NCBI RefSeq assembly: GCF_900104085.1
Contig: NZ_FNLD01000002.1
Location: forward strand, 186,001-250,000
From: Pseudoxanthomonas sp. CF125
Lineage (GTDB): Bacteria > Pseudomonadota > Gammaproteobacteria > Xanthomonadales > Xanthomonadaceae
Reading direction: 5' to 3'
Length of the DNA: 64,000 nt
This document shows positions 53,065-63,470 of the stretch, one piece after another. The notes under the pieces are model-generated. The model made no database searches. It was not told the DNA's origin and saw nothing but the letters and a program-made list of their open reading frames with translations. Each line of letters starts with the position of its first letter. Within the stretch, counting starts at the first letter, position 1. Made by a program: the position numbers and the translations under genes.

Positions 53065-54731
53065 GCGCGGTTACTCTGACCCCGGACGGACTGGGCCAAA
53101 AAACCGGTTCGAAAACGGCATGGTGGAAGCAGCGCATCGAGCTGCCCAGCGAGGCATTGATTCTGTTGTGCAGCGCGTTCTTCGCGCTATTCAATAACAG
53201 CGCGTTCTGGCACGGCGCGATCTCCAACCCGATGCAGCAATGGCGGCTGGCGCTATCCCTGTTCCTGATAGTGACCGCCGTGCATGCCTTCCTGCTGGGG
53301 TGGGTGGTCAACCGCTGGACCGCGAAGCCATTGCTCACGGCATTGTTGCTGGTGACTGCGGTCGCCAGCCATTACATGAATGCCTATGGCGTGTACCTGG
53401 ATGCGGACATGCTGCGCAACGTGCTGCATACCGACAGCAAGGAATCCGGCGAGCTGCTGACCTGGTGGCTGCTGGTTCCGTTGGCCCTGACTGCGTTTCC
53501 GGTAGCGCTGCTGTGGCGAGTGCAACTGCGCAGGCGCAAGTGGCCGCGTGCGCTGGCGATCCGCAGCGCCTTCCTGCTGGGCGCGTTGCTGGCCGGCGCC
53601 GCAGGTGCGCTGATGTCGTCGCAGGGAGTGTCGTCGCTGATCCGCAATCATCGGGAAGTCCGCTATCTGGTGACGCCGGCCAACTACCTCGTGTCGCTGG
53701 TCAACGTCATGCAGGCTTCTCCCCCTGGCCCGAAACGCGCGCTGCTGCCCGTGGGATTGGACGCAAGGCAGGATCCTCGCCCTGCCGGCAGCAAGCCGCG
53801 CTTGCTGGTGCTGGTCGTAGGCGAAACCGCCCGTGCGCAGAACTGGGGATTGAACGGTTACGCGCGCCAGACCACGCCCGAACTCTCGCGGATCGAGGGT
53901 CTGCTCAATTTCAGTGATGTGACTTCCTGCGGCAGCAGCACCGAAGTGTCCCTGCCTTGCATGTTCTCCCCCTACGGGCGGCGCGACTACGATGAGCGGA
54001 AGATCCGTAGCCATCAATCGTTGCTGCATGTGCTGGATCACGCGGGCATCGGTACCTTGTGGCGCGACAACCAGTCGGGCTGCAAAGGCGTTTGCGATGG
54101 GCTGACTCTCCAGCGCCTGCAGGATTCGAACGAGCCCGGCCTGTGCAACGGCAAGCGTTGTCTGGATGGCATTCTCCTCAAAGGGCTGGAAGCGCAGCTC
54201 TCCCCTTCCAAAGGCGACCGGGTGGTGGTGTTGCACCAGCTCGGCAATCACGGGCCGAGTTACTTCGAACGCTATCCGCTGGAGTACAAGCGCTTCACTC
54301 CCACTTGCGAGAATCCCGAACTGGGCCAGTGCGCGCGGCAGGAGATCGTCAACGCCTACGACAACGCATTGCTGTACACCGATCACTTCCTGGCCGAAAC
54401 CATCGCCATGCTGAAATCGCGAACCGACTACGACACCGCCCTGATCTATGTGTCCGACCACGGCGAATCACTGGGCGAAAAGGGTCTGTTCCTGCACGGC
54501 GTGCCTTACTCCATCGCCCCGGCGGAGCAGATCAAGGTGCCGATGGTGATGTGGCTCTCGCCGGGGTTGGTGCAGGACGCCAGGCTGGACACCACATGCC
54601 TGAAGCGCGAAACGATGGGGCCGGCCAGCCACGACAACCTGTTTCCTTCTGTCCTGGGGCTGATGCAGGTGAGTACGCGCGAATATCAGCCGGCTTACGA
54701 CCTGTTCGCGAAATGCCGCAACCGCCAATAA
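53061..54731 (+). CDS. eptA: Lipid A phosphoethanolamine transferase
   Basis: The 556-residue enzyme has five N-terminal helices (to about residue 190) and a periplasmic alkaline-phosphatase-like domain with LVVGETARAQNWGLNGY (nucleophile Thr and metal ligand Glu), TSCGSSTEVSLPCMFSP and YVSDHGESLGE. Paired cysteines (GCKGVC, LCNGKRC) fit the disulfides of EptA. It transfers phosphoethanolamine to lipid A phosphate and thereby lowers the charge seen by cationic peptides. GTG at 53061 is the start. Regulation by the neighbouring two-component system is likely. Confidence 0.93.
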   Translation: MSAVTLTPDGLGQKTGSKTAWWKQRIELPSEALILLCSAFFALFNNSAFWHGAISNPMQQWRLALSLFLIVTAVHAFLLGWVVNRWTAKPLLTALLLVTAVASHYMNAYGVYLDADMLRNVLHTDSKESGELLTWWLLVPLALTAFPVALLWRVQLRRRKWPRALAIRSAFLLGALLAGAAGALMSSQGVSSLIRNHREVRYLVTPANYLVSLVNVMQASPPGPKRALLPVGLDARQDPRPAGSKPRLLVLVVGETARAQNWGLNGYARQTTPELSRIEGLLNFSDVTSCGSSTEVSLPCMFSPYGRRDYDERKIRSHQSLLHVLDHAGIGTLWRDNQSGCKGVCDGLTLQRLQDSNEPGLCNGKRCLDGILLKGLEAQLSPSKGDRVVVLHQLGNHGPSYFERYPLEYKRFTPTCENPELGQCARQEIVNAYDNALLYTDHFLAETIAMLKSRTDYDTALIYVSDHGESLGEKGLFLHGVPYSIAPAEQIKVPMVMWLSPGLVQDARLDTTCLKRETMGPASHDNLFPSVLGLMQVSTREYQPAYDLFAKCRNRQ

Positions 54732-54768
54732 GCAAGCGCGGCGCGGTCCGTCCGCAGCGGTTGGCGCC

Positions 54769-55056
54769 CTAGCGTTTCCACCAGAGAACGGCCGTCTCTG
54801 CCAGCAGGCACATCAGCATAGAGAGGAAGGCAGAAGCGGCCGCAATGGCCGACAAGGTGGCCAGCGCGAGAAACGGGGCAGGGTGCAGACCCTTGCCGCC
54901 ATCCACTACCAGGGCCGCAAGGCCGCATAAGGCTGCGGCAACGGTCGATCCGATGAAAACGCGGAGAAGACGCGGATAAGCGGTGGCCGGCATGCCGCCT
55001 TCGGCGCCGCCCTGGGCAACGGCTGCGCCTGGAACTTTCATGCTTGGATTCTTCAT
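54769..55056 (-). CDS. Small hydrophobic protein, unknown
   Basis: The 95-residue protein was not recognised. After about 25 residues two hydrophobic helices follow (about 30-50 and 60-90), ending in TAVLWWKR. Codon usage looks like the neighbours. It is convergent with eptA. The start at 55056 (MKNPSMKVPG) is the more plausible of several; the open frame extends much further upstream but without protein character. Confidence 0.55.
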   Translation of the reverse strand: MKNPSMKVPGAAVAQGGAEGGMPATAYPRLLRVFIGSTVAAALCGLAALVVDGGKGLHPAPFLALATLSAIAAASAFLSMLMCLLAETAVLWWKR

Positions 55057-55400
55057 CGCTGCGCTGTTCGAAGGAGTCGGCGGCAATGGTGTCCGCCGAT
55101 TCGTCGGAACCCGGTCGTATCGGCATTCGTTTAGGGTTAAGAGCGCCCCTTCGTTCAGTCCAGGATGGGAAGTCCGATTTGGGTTCGGGCGGCCTCTTTG
55201 TGTTGGTCGGCCAAAGTGTCGGTTTGGTGGAGGTACTGGGCCGGCAGGAAGTGGCGGGTCGGCCGTCAGCGCGCACGGTGGTGCGAAAGCGCCGAGGCCG
55301 CCGTGGAAAGGGGCGCGGAACCGGCCCTTGCCCGGATGGACGGCAGCTTGGGCCGCTGCCGCGCTCAGCCCCGGACCGGGAATCGCAACGCTCCGGGCAC
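55057..55400. other. Intergenic stretch without a recognised gene
   Basis: The sequence is GC-rich up to about 55390 and shows no protein-like open frame or known RNA. It separates the small hydrophobic gene from the AT-richer accessory segment. Confidence 0.45.
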
Positions 55401-55426
55401 AAAAAACCCCGCAAATACGCGGGGTT
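55401..55426 (-). terminator. Rho-independent terminator on the minus strand
   Basis: AACCCCGC/GCGGGGTT with a 6-nt loop is followed on the minus strand by T6. It would end a minus-strand transcript arriving from the AraC/remnant side. No intact gene lies directly before it. Confidence 0.7.
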
Positions 55427-55635
55427 AGATGACTCAATGCCGGATCCAACGAGTTCTTCGATGGTGGTATGGGTGGACTCAAAAAACACGGCTAAGTGAA
55501 TATTTTGCAAAGAATTATTGAGTTTGAATTTTTGCAGCTACCGTCAAAGTTACCGTTAGCAAGAGGGGATACTCAGCGCCAGGATATTTTTTGAAATAAC
55601 ACTGTGCACTACGACCTGAGCACTGCATCTATCAT

Positions 55636-55968
55636 TTAGCAGCCGTTTAGTTGACCCTCGCATATGAACCCACTCATTAATCCAACCACGCCGTTTGGAA
55701 TGACGGCCTTGATGACGCGCGGTATCGCACTCCCCCTGGGCTGCATGCGGCCTGGAACGTTGGTGCCTGGATGTGTGGTGGCAAAGGTGAGATCGCACAC
55801 CTCTAGGAAAACCTGGGGGCAGTAAGTATCCAATTTACCACCGCAGAACTTCATGAGATCAAATACAGCATTCGCAGGATTGGTCGTGCATGGCGGTCGA
55901 ATGAACGCAGCCCAGATGGAAGTGGTTGACCAGTCGAAGTAACGATTCGAAGCGGGAAGCGCATTGCT
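55636..55968 (-). pseudogene. Unrecognised gene fragment in AT-richer DNA
   Basis: An open frame of 110 codons on the minus strand runs from a TAA at 55969-55971 to a TAG at 55636. It reads like protein: YFDWSTTSIWAAFIRPP, VFDLMKFCGGKLDTYCPQVF, TTHPGTNVPGRMQPRGS, GFICEGQLNGC. There is no start codon before residue 39, so the 5' part is missing or disrupted. I do not recognise the family. The region is less GC-rich than its surroundings, consistent with foreign origin. Confidence 0.3.
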
Positions 55969-56005
55969 TTACGTGGGCAATGCGCGATGTCTTCCCGTTG
56001 AATAA

Positions 56006-56911
56006 CTAGCTCAGACGCAGACGCCTGGCATCTTGTTGTGGAGGTGCGCCGAATAGACGGCTGTACTCGCGACTGAATTGCGATGGGCTCTCATAGCCGA
56101 CAAGGCTGCCCGCATTACCCGCGTCGATATTCTGGTTGAGCATCAATTGCCGCGCCTCCTGCAATCTCAACTGCTTCTGGTACTGCAGTGGGCTGGTGCC
56201 GGTGATGGCGCGGAAATGCTGTCGGAACGTGGAGGGGCTCATGTGCGCGCGAGCAGCCAGATCGTCCATCTGCAGCGTCTGGGTAAAGTTCTTCTTCAAC
56301 CAGGCGACCGTTTTGGCGATGTGCTGGCTGGGTGAGCCGTTTGCAGCAAGGTGATGCAAGTGCGGGGAATGGGGCCCCGTCATCAGGCGCGTAGTGATCT
56401 CCTCTTGTATCAGCGGCGCTAAGCGGGGAAGCAGCTCCGGTTCGTGCAGCAATCCGATCAGCCGAATCAAAGCATCGACGATGGGCTGGTCCAGGGTTTC
56501 GATGGAGATGGACCGAAAGGCTGAGTCCCTCAGACGATGTGACAGCTCCATCTCGGAGGCCATCTGGACGATCTGGCGGCTATCGAGCGTCAGCATCAAG
56601 CCCAGAAACGGCTCACGGACGCTGGCCTGCGTGACATGCGAGACAACCGGTAGATCGATAGTGGTCAGCATGGATTGTCCAGGGACGTAATCCATCACTT
56701 CTTCACCCTGCATGACCTGCTTGGCGCCTTGGGCTACGACTCCCATTCCCAGGGTGTAAATGCAATGCAAGGGTTTGGTGGGCGCGTTACGGCGATGAAG
56801 CGAAAGCGCCGGAATAGCGGTCGCATAGTCCCCGTCGGTATGGGCAACTCCTGCAATGGCCTGGGCCAGCGCCGCGGTCGACGACGACGGAAGGGGGATA
56901 GAGCTAGACAT
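56006..56911 (-). CDS. AraC family transcriptional regulator
   Basis: The 301-residue protein has an N-terminal AraC_N cupin-like domain (about 25-180, with VVSHVTQASVREPFLGLMLTLD) and two C-terminal HTHs (MDDLAARAHMSPSTFRQHFRAI and the second near AGSLVGYESPSQFSREYSRLFG). This subgroup usually controls nearby oxidoreductase genes. It is divergent from the Tat-hydrolase/aldo-keto-reductase cluster, which it probably regulates. The inducer is not known. Confidence 0.9.
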   Translation of the reverse strand: MSSSIPLPSSSTAALAQAIAGVAHTDGDYATAIPALSLHRRNAPTKPLHCIYTLGMGVVAQGAKQVMQGEEVMDYVPGQSMLTTIDLPVVSHVTQASVREPFLGLMLTLDSRQIVQMASEMELSHRLRDSAFRSISIETLDQPIVDALIRLIGLLHEPELLPRLAPLIQEEITTRLMTGPHSPHLHHLAANGSPSQHIAKTVAWLKKNFTQTLQMDDLAARAHMSPSTFRQHFRAITGTSPLQYQKQLRLQEARQLMLNQNIDAGNAGSLVGYESPSQFSREYSRLFGAPPQQDARRLRLS

Positions 56912-57090
56912 GGCCGATTCCTGTGTATTTCCTGACTGTGTCTACTTTAGCGCCTGTCCGAAGGCAGGTGTGCACCTTGTGTCGCCAGATCGTCAGTTTA
57001 GGCAAACAACGCAGCGGTTCCGGCAAACGGCTGAGGGATGAGGCGGGGAAACTAGCTCATCGAATTCCCCCTCAGCAAGGAAAGATCGAC

Positions 57091-58170
57091 ATGGATAACC
57101 CTCGCGACACTCTCGTTCAGGACCAAAGCCCCAGCTTGAAGGCCCGCCGCCAGCTTCTCAAAGCCGGTGCCGCGCTCGCCGCCGTACCTATCGCGGCAGC
57201 CGCAACCGCCGCTGCGGCTGCAGCAGCAGGTGCAAAAGCAACAGGCGGACAGACCGCTCCGGCGCTAAGCGCGGTGGACGCGAAATCCGATGAGTTCATC
57301 AACGGCCTGGCCGATCTCATGGCGCACTCGACGCGCACGCCGATCTTGCGATGGCCGAACGAGTACGACATGGAGTTCGAGGAGATCTTCTTTCCGGCGA
57401 TGGACGGCGTGACGGTGGAAGGTTGGTTCATTCCCGCCAATTCGGACAAGTTGATCATCTGCAATCACCCCATGCCGTGTAATCGCTACGGCTATCCGGG
57501 CCACCTAGATCCGTGGAAGAACTTCGGCGGTTTCGAGGTGAACTTCCTGCCCGAATACAAAGTTCTGCACGACGCCGGCTACAACATCATCGCCTACGAC
57601 ATCCGCAATCACGGCCGTAGCGGCATGGGAAGCGGTGGCGTCAACGGTCACGGCGTACTGGAATATCGCGATGTGATCGGATCATTGCGTTACGCGAAAT
57701 CGCGTCCCGACACCAAGAACATGCGGACGGCGCTGTACAGCCGTTGCCTGGGCGCCAACGCCACCATCGTGGGCATGAAGAAGCATCCGCAAGAATTCAA
57801 GCACATCAAGGCGATGATTGCCCTGCAACCCGTAACACCGGCAGTGTTCGTGGAAAAGGCGGTGGAAACGCAAAGGATCGCCAACGGCCTGGAACGGTTC
57901 GACATCGCCTTTCATAAGCGCACTGGCTTCCACCTGGCCGACGTCTGGCCAATGGAATACGCCAAGGCTGTGACCGTTCCCACGCTGGTCGCCCAGGTCC
58001 GTGATGATTTCCTGACCAAGCCGTCCAACGTGCAGGAGATCTACGACACGCTTTCTTGCCGAGACAAGAAGCTCTTCTGGATTGAAGGGACAGACCAACG
58101 CTTCCAAGGCTACAACTACTTCGGAAAAAACCCGGAGCTGATGCTCGAGTGGTTCGGAAGCCATATTTAA
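57091..58170 (+). CDS. Tat-exported alpha/beta hydrolase, Cys nucleophile type
   Basis: The 359-residue protein carries a twin-arginine signal ARRQLLKAGAALAAVP (about 19-34) and an Ala-rich stretch, then an alpha/beta hydrolase domain with NHPMPCNRYGYPG, YDIRNHGRSG and a nucleophile elbow YSRCLGA, where Cys occupies the usual Ser position, as in dienelactone hydrolases. The last block has DQRFQGYNYFG with a possible charge relay. ATG at 57091 follows AAGGA; the upstream open frame is a shadow. Substrate unknown; it would act outside the cytoplasm. Confidence 0.82.
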   Translation: MDNPRDTLVQDQSPSLKARRQLLKAGAALAAVPIAAAATAAAAAAAGAKATGGQTAPALSAVDAKSDEFINGLADLMAHSTRTPILRWPNEYDMEFEEIFFPAMDGVTVEGWFIPANSDKLIICNHPMPCNRYGYPGHLDPWKNFGGFEVNFLPEYKVLHDAGYNIIAYDIRNHGRSGMGSGGVNGHGVLEYRDVIGSLRYAKSRPDTKNMRTALYSRCLGANATIVGMKKHPQEFKHIKAMIALQPVTPAVFVEKAVETQRIANGLERFDIAFHKRTGFHLADVWPMEYAKAVTVPTLVAQVRDDFLTKPSNVQEIYDTLSCRDKKLFWIEGTDQRFQGYNYFGKNPELMLEWFGSHI

Positions 58171-58340
58171 GGGGACCAAACAGTGGGCGGCGCCGATGTC
58201 TACCCGGGTCCACTGGCTCCGGGCTATAACGCCCCTGCTTTTCAATCGCTTATCCATCTTGACTGAATAGTCGTTCCGAAAGCACTGCTCGCGTTGACGC
58301 GCGCAGTTCAACGGACCCCACATAACAGAAGGAGTACTTC

Positions 58341-58904
58341 ATGAACAAACTAGTCGCCCGCACGATCCTCATGCTTACCGTCACCCTCGGCGCGACTGCG
58401 TGCAAGCCTGTCGCACCACCCGAAACTCATGCCGCTGCCGCAGGCCCCATGGCCTCAGCTGCCGCTCCGGAAGCAATCCAGGCTTCTACGGTCGCCGAAA
58501 CCAACAAGCGCGTGATGCAGCGCTTCACCGGAGAGTTCCTTCCGACCGGCGACGCTGCTCTGGCTGAGCAGTTTCTCAGCCCCGATGTGACCATCTACTT
58601 CGCCGGACAGAAGCAGCAGGGTCGTGACACCTACCTCGGACTGGTCGCCGCCAATCGCGCCGCATTCCCCGATCTGGTCTGGAAAGTGGATCAGATGGTG
58701 GCCGAAGGCGACACCGTTGCCATCCGCTACACGATGACTGGAACGCATCGAGGCGACTTCGCCGGAGTCGGTGGAACAGGCAAACCTGTCACCGCGCAAA
58801 GCATGGCCTTCTACCGTCTTGAGAACGGGAAGATCGTCGAGGAACGCGCTCAGCTGGACTTGCTGGCGGTCCTCCAACAGATCGGCGCCATACCGACCAA
58901 GTAA
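58341..58904 (+). CDS. SnoaL-like ester cyclase domain protein, secreted or lipoprotein
   Basis: The 187-residue protein starts with MNKLVARTILMLTVTLGATAC, a signal peptide with an imperfect lipobox ending at Cys21, then a low-complexity Ala/Pro linker and a SnoaL-like fold (about 50-180: NKRVMQRFTGEFL, FPDLVWKVDQMVAEGDTVAIR, TGTHRGDFAGVGGTGK). Related domains cyclise polyketides or hydrolyse small esters, but many are of unknown role. It stands 170 bp after the hydrolase gene in the same direction. Confidence 0.82.
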   Translation: MNKLVARTILMLTVTLGATACKPVAPPETHAAAAGPMASAAAPEAIQASTVAETNKRVMQRFTGEFLPTGDAALAEQFLSPDVTIYFAGQKQQGRDTYLGLVAANRAAFPDLVWKVDQMVAEGDTVAIRYTMTGTHRGDFAGVGGTGKPVTAQSMAFYRLENGKIVEERAQLDLLAVLQQIGAIPTK

Positions 58905-59003
58905 CTGTACAGAGGCGGACAAGCCTGGACGTAAGCCTTCCGCAGCTAATTGACATCAGCGCGTACGGGTTTACTCCTACACCCACCAACAAGGAACACT
59001 ATC

Positions 59004-59981
59004 ATGAAGAAAATATCCATCGGCGGACTGCAAGTCTCGCGCATAGGACTCGGCGCCATGTCGATGTCTGCCTTCTACGACATCGGCACGGCAAACGATG
59101 CGGAATCCACTCGCGCCATTCACCGTGCGCTGGATCTGGGCGTCACTCATATTGATACTGCCGAGATCTATGGACCCTACATCAACGAGGAACTGATCGG
59201 TCAGGCCGTCAAGGGTCGTCGCGACCAAGTGGTGCTGGCGACGAAGTTCGGCTTTATCTCCCACGCGGGCGGTGGCCCTGGCGTCATCGATAGCAGTCCC
59301 ACGAATATCCGTGTTGCAGTTGAGGGCTCCCTCAAGCGCTTGGGCACAGACTATATCGACTTGTACTACCAGCACCGGGTGGATCCGAATACGCCCATCG
59401 AGGATACGGTCGGTGCTCTGGCGAAACTGGTGGTCGAGGGAAAAATCCGCCATATCGGTCTGTCCGAGGCTTCGCCCCGCACGATCCGCCGGGCCCATGC
59501 CGTGCATCCGATCACTGCATTGCAGACTGAGTATTCGCTGTGGACTCGCGACCCAGAAGCGGAGTTGCTCCCACTGTTACGCGAACTGGGTGTCGGTTTT
59601 GTTCCTTATTCGCCACTCGGTCACGGCTTCCTGACCGGCGAGATCCGTTCACCCGAACAGCTCGGCGATGACGATTGGCGCAAGACCAACCCGCGCTTCA
59701 TCGGTGAGAACTTTCAGCGCAACTTGCGCATCGTGGAGGAGGTGAAGGCCGTTGCCGTCGAGGCAGGCGCGACGTTGGCGCAAGTGGCGCTTGCTTGGTT
59801 GTTGGCGCAGGGTGACGACATTGCTCCGATTCCCGGCACCAAGCGGGTAGCCCGCGTCGAGGAAAACACCGCTGCCGACCAACTCGAGCTGAGTGCGGAA
59901 CAGATCAATCGGCTGAACAATCTGACGTCTGCCACAGGCGAACGCCACAGCGAAGCAGGCATGGCTGCCATTGACCGGTGA
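59004..59981 (+). CDS. Aldo/keto reductase, first copy
   Basis: The 325-residue NADPH-dependent reductase has the TIM-barrel AKR tetrad: Asp in HIDTAEIYG, Tyr in the same block, Lys in VVLATKFG and His in LYYQHRVDP. It contains [12 protein letters not shown] and the cofactor segment [14 protein letters not shown]. It resembles AKR13-type reductases (YakC). ATG at 59004 follows AAGGA. A highly similar second copy is encoded at 61270-62247, so a local duplication is evident. Confidence 0.92.
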   Translation: MKKISIGGLQVSRIGLGAMSMSAFYDIGTANDAESTRAIHRALDLGVTHIDTAEIYGPYINEELIGQAVKGRRDQVVLATKFGFISHAGGGPGVIDSSPTNIRVAVEGSLKRLGTDYIDLYYQHRVDPNTPIEDTVGALAKLVVEGKIRHIGLSEASPRTIRRAHAVHPITALQTEYSLWTRDPEAELLPLLRELGVGFVPYSPLGHGFLTGEIRSPEQLGDDDWRKTNPRFIGENFQRNLRIVEEVKAVAVEAGATLAQVALAWLLAQGDDIAPIPGTKRVARVEENTAADQLELSAEQINRLNNLTSATGERHSEAGMAAIDR

Positions 59982-60071
59982 AGCTTGCAAAAGCTGCGGG
60001 GCTTTCCCTACCGCACAAGCCATCGGCATGCCGAGAGTTTCTCTATAAACCTAAGAATGACGGAGTCGAAG

Positions 60072-61166
60072 ATGGACAATACTAGAATCGATGAGAAGCG
60101 ACGTAAGTTCCTTGGCGCGTCCGTAGTGGCCGTGAGCGGCGTTGCGATAGTGGGCGCTGGGCTGACGATTCCTAAGCAGGCATCCGCCCAAACAAGAACA
60201 TCCGCAGGCCTGGCCGTGATTGGCCGCGCTGATACAGGAAATATCCTGGTAGAGCGTGTCACTTATGTCAGCAGAGATGCGCAAACCAAGATAGTCGGCA
60301 ATCTTTTCAAGCCTGCCGATTTCGACCCAGGAAAAAAATACGCGGCCATCGTCGTCACGCATCCCATTGGTGGCGTCAAAGAGCAGACCGCAGGCCTTTA
60401 TGCACTGAAGCTAGCCGAGCAGGGTTTTATTACCCTGGCATACGATGCCTCCTATCAGGGCGAAAGCGGCGGCGAGCCGCATCTGCTGGAGCTTCCTACC
60501 GCGCGTGTATCCGACATCAGCGATTCCATCGACTATCTGAGCAGGCATCCGCAAGTGGATCCCAATCGTATCGGCTCGCTAGGCATATGCGGTGGCGGCG
60601 GTTACGCGCTGAACGCCGCCCAGACCGAACTACGCGTCAAGGCTGTTGCAACGGTCAGTGCTGCCGATATCGGCGATCTGCGACGCAATGGTCTGGCCAA
60701 TTCCCGGAGCTATGAAGAGCGTGTGAAGCTCTTGCAGGACGCGTCGGCACAAAGGACTCGCGAGGCTGCGGGTGAGCCTGTCCGCCTGACACCAACAGTG
60801 CCCGAGACCGACAATTTCACCACAAGCACACCAGTCATGTATCGGGAAGGCTACGAATACTATCGGACCGCGAGAGGCCAGCACCCTAACTCTCCCGGTC
60901 GCTCAGTTTTCTCCGGCCTTCCAGCCCAGATGGCGTTCTTCGCATTCGAGCAGCTTGAGACGATCTCGCCCCGCCCGGTGTTGATGATCGCAGGAGCCAA
61001 CGCAGACAGCCTTTATTTCAGTGAAGATGCCTATAAGAAGGCAAAGGAACCCAAAGAGCTGTTCCTGGTTCCGGGCGCGACTCACATCGACATGTACGAC
61101 AGGCCGCAGCATGTGACCCCTGCGGTTGCAAAGCTCCAAGAATTCTTCACCCGGAACCTGATTTAG
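60072..61166 (+). CDS. Tat-exported dienelactone-hydrolase-like protein
   Basis: The 364-residue protein begins with a twin-arginine signal EKRRKFLGASVVAVSGVAIV (about 8-27) and continues with a dienelactone-hydrolase-like fold: VVTHPIGGVKEQTAG, YDASYQGESGG, the elbow SLGICGGGGYA with a Cys nucleophile, and a late GATHIDMYD with the catalytic His. GGAG at 60062-60065 supports the ATG at 60072. It lies between the two aldo-keto reductase genes. Substrate unknown. Confidence 0.85.
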   Translation: MDNTRIDEKRRKFLGASVVAVSGVAIVGAGLTIPKQASAQTRTSAGLAVIGRADTGNILVERVTYVSRDAQTKIVGNLFKPADFDPGKKYAAIVVTHPIGGVKEQTAGLYALKLAEQGFITLAYDASYQGESGGEPHLLELPTARVSDISDSIDYLSRHPQVDPNRIGSLGICGGGGYALNAAQTELRVKAVATVSAADIGDLRRNGLANSRSYEERVKLLQDASAQRTREAAGEPVRLTPTVPETDNFTTSTPVMYREGYEYYRTARGQHPNSPGRSVFSGLPAQMAFFAFEQLETISPRPVLMIAGANADSLYFSEDAYKKAKEPKELFLVPGATHIDMYDRPQHVTPAVAKLQEFFTRNLI

Positions 61167-61269
61167 GGTTCGACTCTTTGCCATTTCTGCTGCGTGCCGT
61201 GAACCCTTGCGGCCAAATGGCGACGAATGCCCCACGCGACGACAATTATTCACAGAACGGATCTAAACC

Positions 61270-62243
<974 letters not shown>

Positions 62244-62247
<4 letters not shown>

Positions 62248-63320
62248 GTACGAAGATTGGGGTACAGAAACCAATGGCGAAGACCATGAAGCGTTGGCAG
62301 ATGAGCGAGATCGGGCGGGAACATCTGGCGCTTGTCGACGTGGAACGACCCCAGCCTGCGCGAGGGGAGATCTTGGTCAAGGTTGCCGCCGTGTCGCTCA
62401 ACTATCGGGACAAGCTGGTCATAGAAACTGGTCTGGGTCTTGAACTTGTCTTTCCCTTTACACCCGCGTCGGACCTGGCCGGAACCGTGATCGCGGTCGG
62501 CGAGGGCGTCGAGCGCTTCCAGCCAGGAGATCGTGTGATCTCTACTTTCACGCCTGGCTGGATCGAGGGAAAGCCGAACGGCGATGCGCGCACGATGCCC
62601 TATCGATCGCTCGGCGGCGCTTATCCGGGCGTGCTCGCTGAATACGTCGCCTTCCCACAAGACTGGTTTGTCCTGAGCCCGGCATCGCTTGATGCAGCGC
62701 AGGCGAGCACGCTGCCTTGTGCCGGACTTACCGCCTGGTTCGCACTTGTAGAGCGCGGCAAGCTTCAGGTGGGACAAACGGTGTTGATCGAAGGCACCGG
62801 TGGCGTGGCGCTATTCGGACTGCAAATCGCTAAGGCCCAGGGGGCGGAAGTGATCGTTATCTCCGGCAGCGCCGACAAACTCGAAAGAGCGAAGGTGCTC
62901 GGTGCGGATCACCTCATTGATCGCAACGCCGGGGATTGGGTCGAGGCGGTTTGGAGGCTGACGGACGATCGCGGGGCGGACCACATCCTGGAACTAGTCG
63001 GAGGACCGCATCTCGAAAAAGCCCTTCAGGCGGTAGCCGTCCACGGGCATATCTCAGTGATCGGCGTGCTGGAAGGATTCGACATTTCCTGTTCGGCGGG
63101 GCCGCTGTTGCTTAAGTCGCCGACGGTCCAGGGAATCAGTGTAGGCCATCGACGTGCACTGGAGGATTTCGCTCGCGCCATTGATCGGAGCGACATCAGG
63201 CCAGAAATCGAAGCGCGTTACACCTTCACCGATCTGCACGATGCCCTTGATCATCTGGATCGCGGACCTTTCGGCAAGATCGTCATCGACGTTGCGACCA
63301 ATTGGACCGATGTGGACTAG
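62244..63320 (+). CDS. Zinc-independent MDR oxidoreductase (quinone reductase-like)
   Basis: The 358-residue medium-chain dehydrogenase/reductase has the GroES-like part ([39 protein letters not shown]) and a Rossmann fold with [14 protein letters not shown]. The usual zinc ligands (Cys/His/Glu of alcohol dehydrogenases) are absent, which points to the NADPH-dependent quinone oxidoreductase or enoyl reductase branch. It starts in the ATGA overlap with the second aldo-keto reductase and ends the cluster. Confidence 0.88.
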
Positions 63321-63470
63321 AGATTGAACGTCCGCCATTGGCCGGAGCGGCGTTGGCGAATGACACTTCCGGCCCACGATACAACACCAAGTCGCGCAAC
63401 AGATAAGTGACAAAACCGAACCCATGTCCGACTATTAACTATTAAGTAGTTCGGCCTTGCTGGAAGCATT

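Noticed and set aside
55401..55500. Possible tRNA or tmRNA 3' end beside the terminator
   Set aside because: No cloverleaf, T-loop (GTTCGAATC-like) or CCA end could be built; only a terminator hairpin is supported.
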